A stretch of DNA of 7,654 nucleotides from an uncultured Gammaproteobacteria bacterium (lineage in GTDB: Bacteria > Pseudomonadota > Gammaproteobacteria > Pseudomonadales > DT-91). The notes below the pieces were generated by a model. That model was given only the letters and a program-made list of their open reading frames with translations, was not told the DNA's origin and searched no databases. Positions 5,624 through 7,654 of this stretch are shown here, in pieces. The stretch is taken from positions 1-7,654 of the forward strand of contig CAKMZU010000105.1 of assembly GCA_929200485.1 (NCBI GenBank), read 5' to 3'. Each line of letters begins with the position of its first letter. Position 1 is the stretch's first letter. A program made the position numbers and the translations under genes.

Positions 5624-7654
5624 ATGTTGTTCAAAAACGCCAGTTCTTGCTTGGTAATGCTTTTCGTACTTGTTGGCTGTGGTTCTGACAGCGAAATTCA
5701 GCTAGGCGATAGCTCATCCAACGAAGATAGGTCATCCAGTGAAGATAGGTCATCCAGTGAAGATAGCTCATCCAACGAAGATTCCAATCAAACCTCACCC
5801 TCTATAATTCAAAATCTATTGGTCACCGTAAACGTACCCACTTTTTATAACCATGATTCGGATACCAATGACTTAGCGCAGCCCTACCAGAGTAACGATA
5901 GTTTTGATCAGGCACAGATCATTGGTTCACCGAGTGAAACCATTGGATTTCTCAACAAAGGCCTCATGCCTGAAGGGCGATTTACTGATAAAAGCGATCA
6001 GAGGGATATTTATTATCTTAAGCTGACGAAAAATCAAGGCATCCAGTTAAGGGCCGCGCTTTCTGATCCTGATAATTTATTAACTGATCTTGATCTCTAT
6101 CTTTATGATAAAGAAAGACAGCTGGTTAAAGCCTCCACCACAGTGGGCAACGATGAAGAAATCACCCCCCCTTCTGATGGCTTTTATTACGCTGAAGTAC
6201 AGATCAAAAGCCATCAACCTACAAACATCCATGCCAATTATCTGCTGAGCGTTATCGACAACCCTGATTTAACCCCACAAAATGGCCGAAACCTGACGGT
6301 TCATCAACTTAGCAGCAAGATAAAAATCAAACCGAAACCCATAGCAAGTGAAGTCACAGGCCAAACGAACCTCAAGACTCAGCGATTTTACGACCAGCAA
6401 AATAACTGGAAGGTAGAGCGAATAAATAACCCCGAACGGCTCAGCCTCACCCCTTTATCACACGATGCCAAACGCCGCTTGCATAATCAGCAAAAACACA
6501 AACTCCTTGATAGCGTAAAACAAAAACAACGTGAAGGCTTTGAGGCTGAACCCATCATCCAATTCAGCGCATTAAACATCAGCAATGACCCTTTGAGCAT
6601 TTATCAATGGTATCTGCCCAATATAAAGTATCAGGAGGCCTACGCCATCACCCAATCGTTAAATCTTGATGAAGTCACTGTTGCGGTGATTGATACCGGC
6701 ATTGTGATGCACCCGGATATAACGGATAAAATACGTGATGGTTACGATTTTGTCAGCGATGCCAACCATTCGTGCGATGGCGATGGAATAGATCCCAACC
6801 CTGAAGACACACAATCGATCAATAGTGCTGAGACAAACAGTAGCTCTCACGGTACAAGCGTTGCCGGCATCATCGGCGCCAAACAAAACAACCAACTGGG
6901 TCTATTTGGATTGGCGGGTAACGTCACCATTATGCCAATAAGAGTCATCGGCTGTGATGGCTTTGGAGACACTCTTGATCTTAAAGAAGCCTTGCGCTAT
7001 GCGGCAGGTATGCCTAACGCCAGTGGTTTTACTCTGGATGATCCTGCCGATATTATTAATTTAAGCCTTGGTTCAGAAGGCTTTCTAAGCTCACTTCGCG
7101 ATTTATTGGTCGAAATTGAAAGTCGAGGCATTATCGTTGTTGCTGCCGCAGGCAATGACAACGTCAATCGCGCGTTTTACCCTGCGAGTTACGACAGTAC
7201 TTTTTCAGTCGGCGCGACCAATTATTTTAACAGTCAAAAAGCCTACTACAGTAACTACGGCAACACGGTTGATCTGGCAGCCCCGGGTGGTGAAGTGAAT
7301 CGATCAAGGAACCCCACAGGTGAATCGGATGGCATTATCAGCCTATTGGCATTGAGTAACAACGGGCAATTAACATCAGGTTACGGTTATGTTGAGGGGA
7401 CGTCCATTGCAACCCCTATCGTCAGCGCCATCTTTGCCTTGATGAAAGGCTTTTCGCCTGAACTTACCCCGGGTTTTTTACGTCAATTATTGATCGAAGG
7501 GAGCTTAACCGGCCAATCACAGAGAAACGATACCTTGGGTTACGGCGTCATTAATACCGAACAAAGTATTCTTAGCATTATAGAATCAACGCAAGAAAAT
7601 GCAGCCCTTTATAGTGACAGGACAACGCTGTATTTCAATCAGGTAAAACAAACT
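5624..7654 (+). CDS. Lipoprotein subtilase (peptidase S8) with PPC-like domain, 3' truncated by window
   Basis: An uninterrupted frame of 677 codons runs off the right edge. Residues 1-18 are a lipoprotein signal with lipobox L16-V17-G18-C19. Residues 29-52 are an acidic Ser-rich tether of four 6-residue repeats. Residues about 107-211 resemble a PPC-type beta domain (DIYYLKL 128-134, TDLDLYLYD 154-162, GFYYAEV 186-192, YLLSV 206-210). A charged linker (about 212-325) follows, then the S8 domain (about 330-645): Asp357 in VIDTG, His409 in HGTSVAG, oxyanion Asn511 in AAGND and nucleophile Ser594 in GTSIATP. The triad is complete, so it should be an active envelope-anchored serine protease. Cys384 and Cys444 could form a disulfide. 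The start is the only ATG that keeps the signal peptide; an in-frame TAA lies at 5603-5605 and there is no Shine-Dalgarno. TATTAT (5611-5616) just upstream could be a -10 giving a nearly leaderless mRNA. Substrate is unknown and the C-terminus is not visible. Confidence 0.9.
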   Translation, partial: MLFKNASSCLVMLFVLVGCGSDSEIQLGDSSSNEDRSSSEDRSSSEDSSSNEDSNQTSPSIIQNLLVTVNVPTFYNHDSDTNDLAQPYQSNDSFDQAQIIGSPSETIGFLNKGLMPEGRFTDKSDQRDIYYLKLTKNQGIQLRAALSDPDNLLTDLDLYLYDKERQLVKASTTVGNDEEITPPSDGFYYAEVQIKSHQPTNIHANYLLSVIDNPDLTPQNGRNLTVHQLSSKIKIKPKPIASEVTGQTNLKTQRFYDQQNNWKVERINNPERLSLTPLSHDAKRRLHNQQKHKLLDSVKQKQREGFEAEPIIQFSALNISNDPLSIYQWYLPNIKYQEAYAITQSLNLDEVTVAVIDTGIVMHPDITDKIRDGYDFVSDANHSCDGDGIDPNPEDTQSINSAETNSSSHGTSVAGIIGAKQNNQLGLFGLAGNVTIMPIRVIGCDGFGDTLDLKEALRYAAGMPNASGFTLDDPADIINLSLGSEGFLSSLRDLLVEIESRGIIVVAAAGNDNVNRAFYPASYDSTFSVGATNYFNSQKAYYSNYGNTVDLAAPGGEVNRSRNPTGESDGIISLLALSNNGQLTSGYGYVEGTSIATPIVSAIFALMKGFSPELTPGFLRQLLIEGSLTGQSQRNDTLGYGVINTEQSILSIIESTQENAALYSDRTTLYFNQVKQT
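5708..5779 (+). repeat. Four in-frame 18-bp tandem repeats in the subtilase tether, order A-B-B-A
   Basis: Units at 5708-5725 and 5762-5779 are identical (GATAGCTCATCCAACGAA). Units at 5726-5743 and 5744-5761 are identical to each other (GATAGGTCATCCAGTGAA). A and B differ at three bases. They encode D-S-S-S-N-E and D-R-S-S-S-E, residues 29-52, directly after the lipidated Cys. Because 18 is divisible by 3, a copy-number change would alter tether length without breaking the frame. Confidence 0.92.

Noticed and set aside
1..7654. CRISPR array, tRNA/rRNA, insertion sequence, toxin-antitoxin pair
   Set aside because: No regularly spaced repeats, tRNA-like cloverleaf, transposase or paired small genes were seen; the only tandem repeats are the 15-bp and 18-bp units described.

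Overview
The window looks like chromosomal DNA of a Gram-negative gammaproteobacterium, moderately AT-rich and possibly marine or aquatic. The evidence is two lipobox lipoproteins, a UhpC-type organophosphate-family transporter, an AlkJ-like GMC alcohol dehydrogenase, a YbaY/YscW-family lipoprotein, and a small gene resembling the RNA-polymerase-binding domain of SutA. The species cannot be named from the sequence.

Layout. (1) 2-853: C-terminal two thirds of a UhpC-like MFS permease, cut by the left edge. (2) 871-928: a 15-bp tandem duplication, then a perfect hairpin that can terminate transcription from both sides. (3) 945-1124, minus strand: a 59-codon gene with a strong Shine-Dalgarno, convergent with the permease and possibly a SutA-like RNA polymerase regulator. 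(4) 1125-1632: AT-rich intergenic DNA with small direct and inverted repeats and no convincing gene. (5) 1633-3273: a complete 546-aa FAD-dependent GMC oxidoreductase followed by a clear intrinsic terminator (3345-3375). (6) 3494-4702: a 402-aa polytopic membrane protein that looks like an orphan GT-C-type glycosyltransferase. (7) 4703-4956: intergenic DNA with a terminator-like long-range hairpin and a good -10 box. (8) 4957-5430: a 157-aa YbaY/YscW-type lipoprotein. (9) 5624 to the right edge: at least 677 codons of a lipoprotein subtilase. It has an acidic Ser-rich tether made of four 18-bp repeats, a PPC-like beta domain, and an S8 catalytic domain with a complete Asp/His/Ser triad. It is open at the right edge.

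How the genes relate. Intrinsic terminators and long gaps suggest mostly single-gene transcription units rather than one operon. The two lipoprotein genes are consecutive, same-strand and both predicted to be envelope-anchored; a link between them is plausible but unproven. No mobile element, CRISPR array, tRNA or rRNA was seen. I found no clear new multi-gene system. The most distinctive items are the lipid-anchored subtilase with its PPC-like domain before the protease and its A-B-B-A repeat tether, and the small SutA-like gene.
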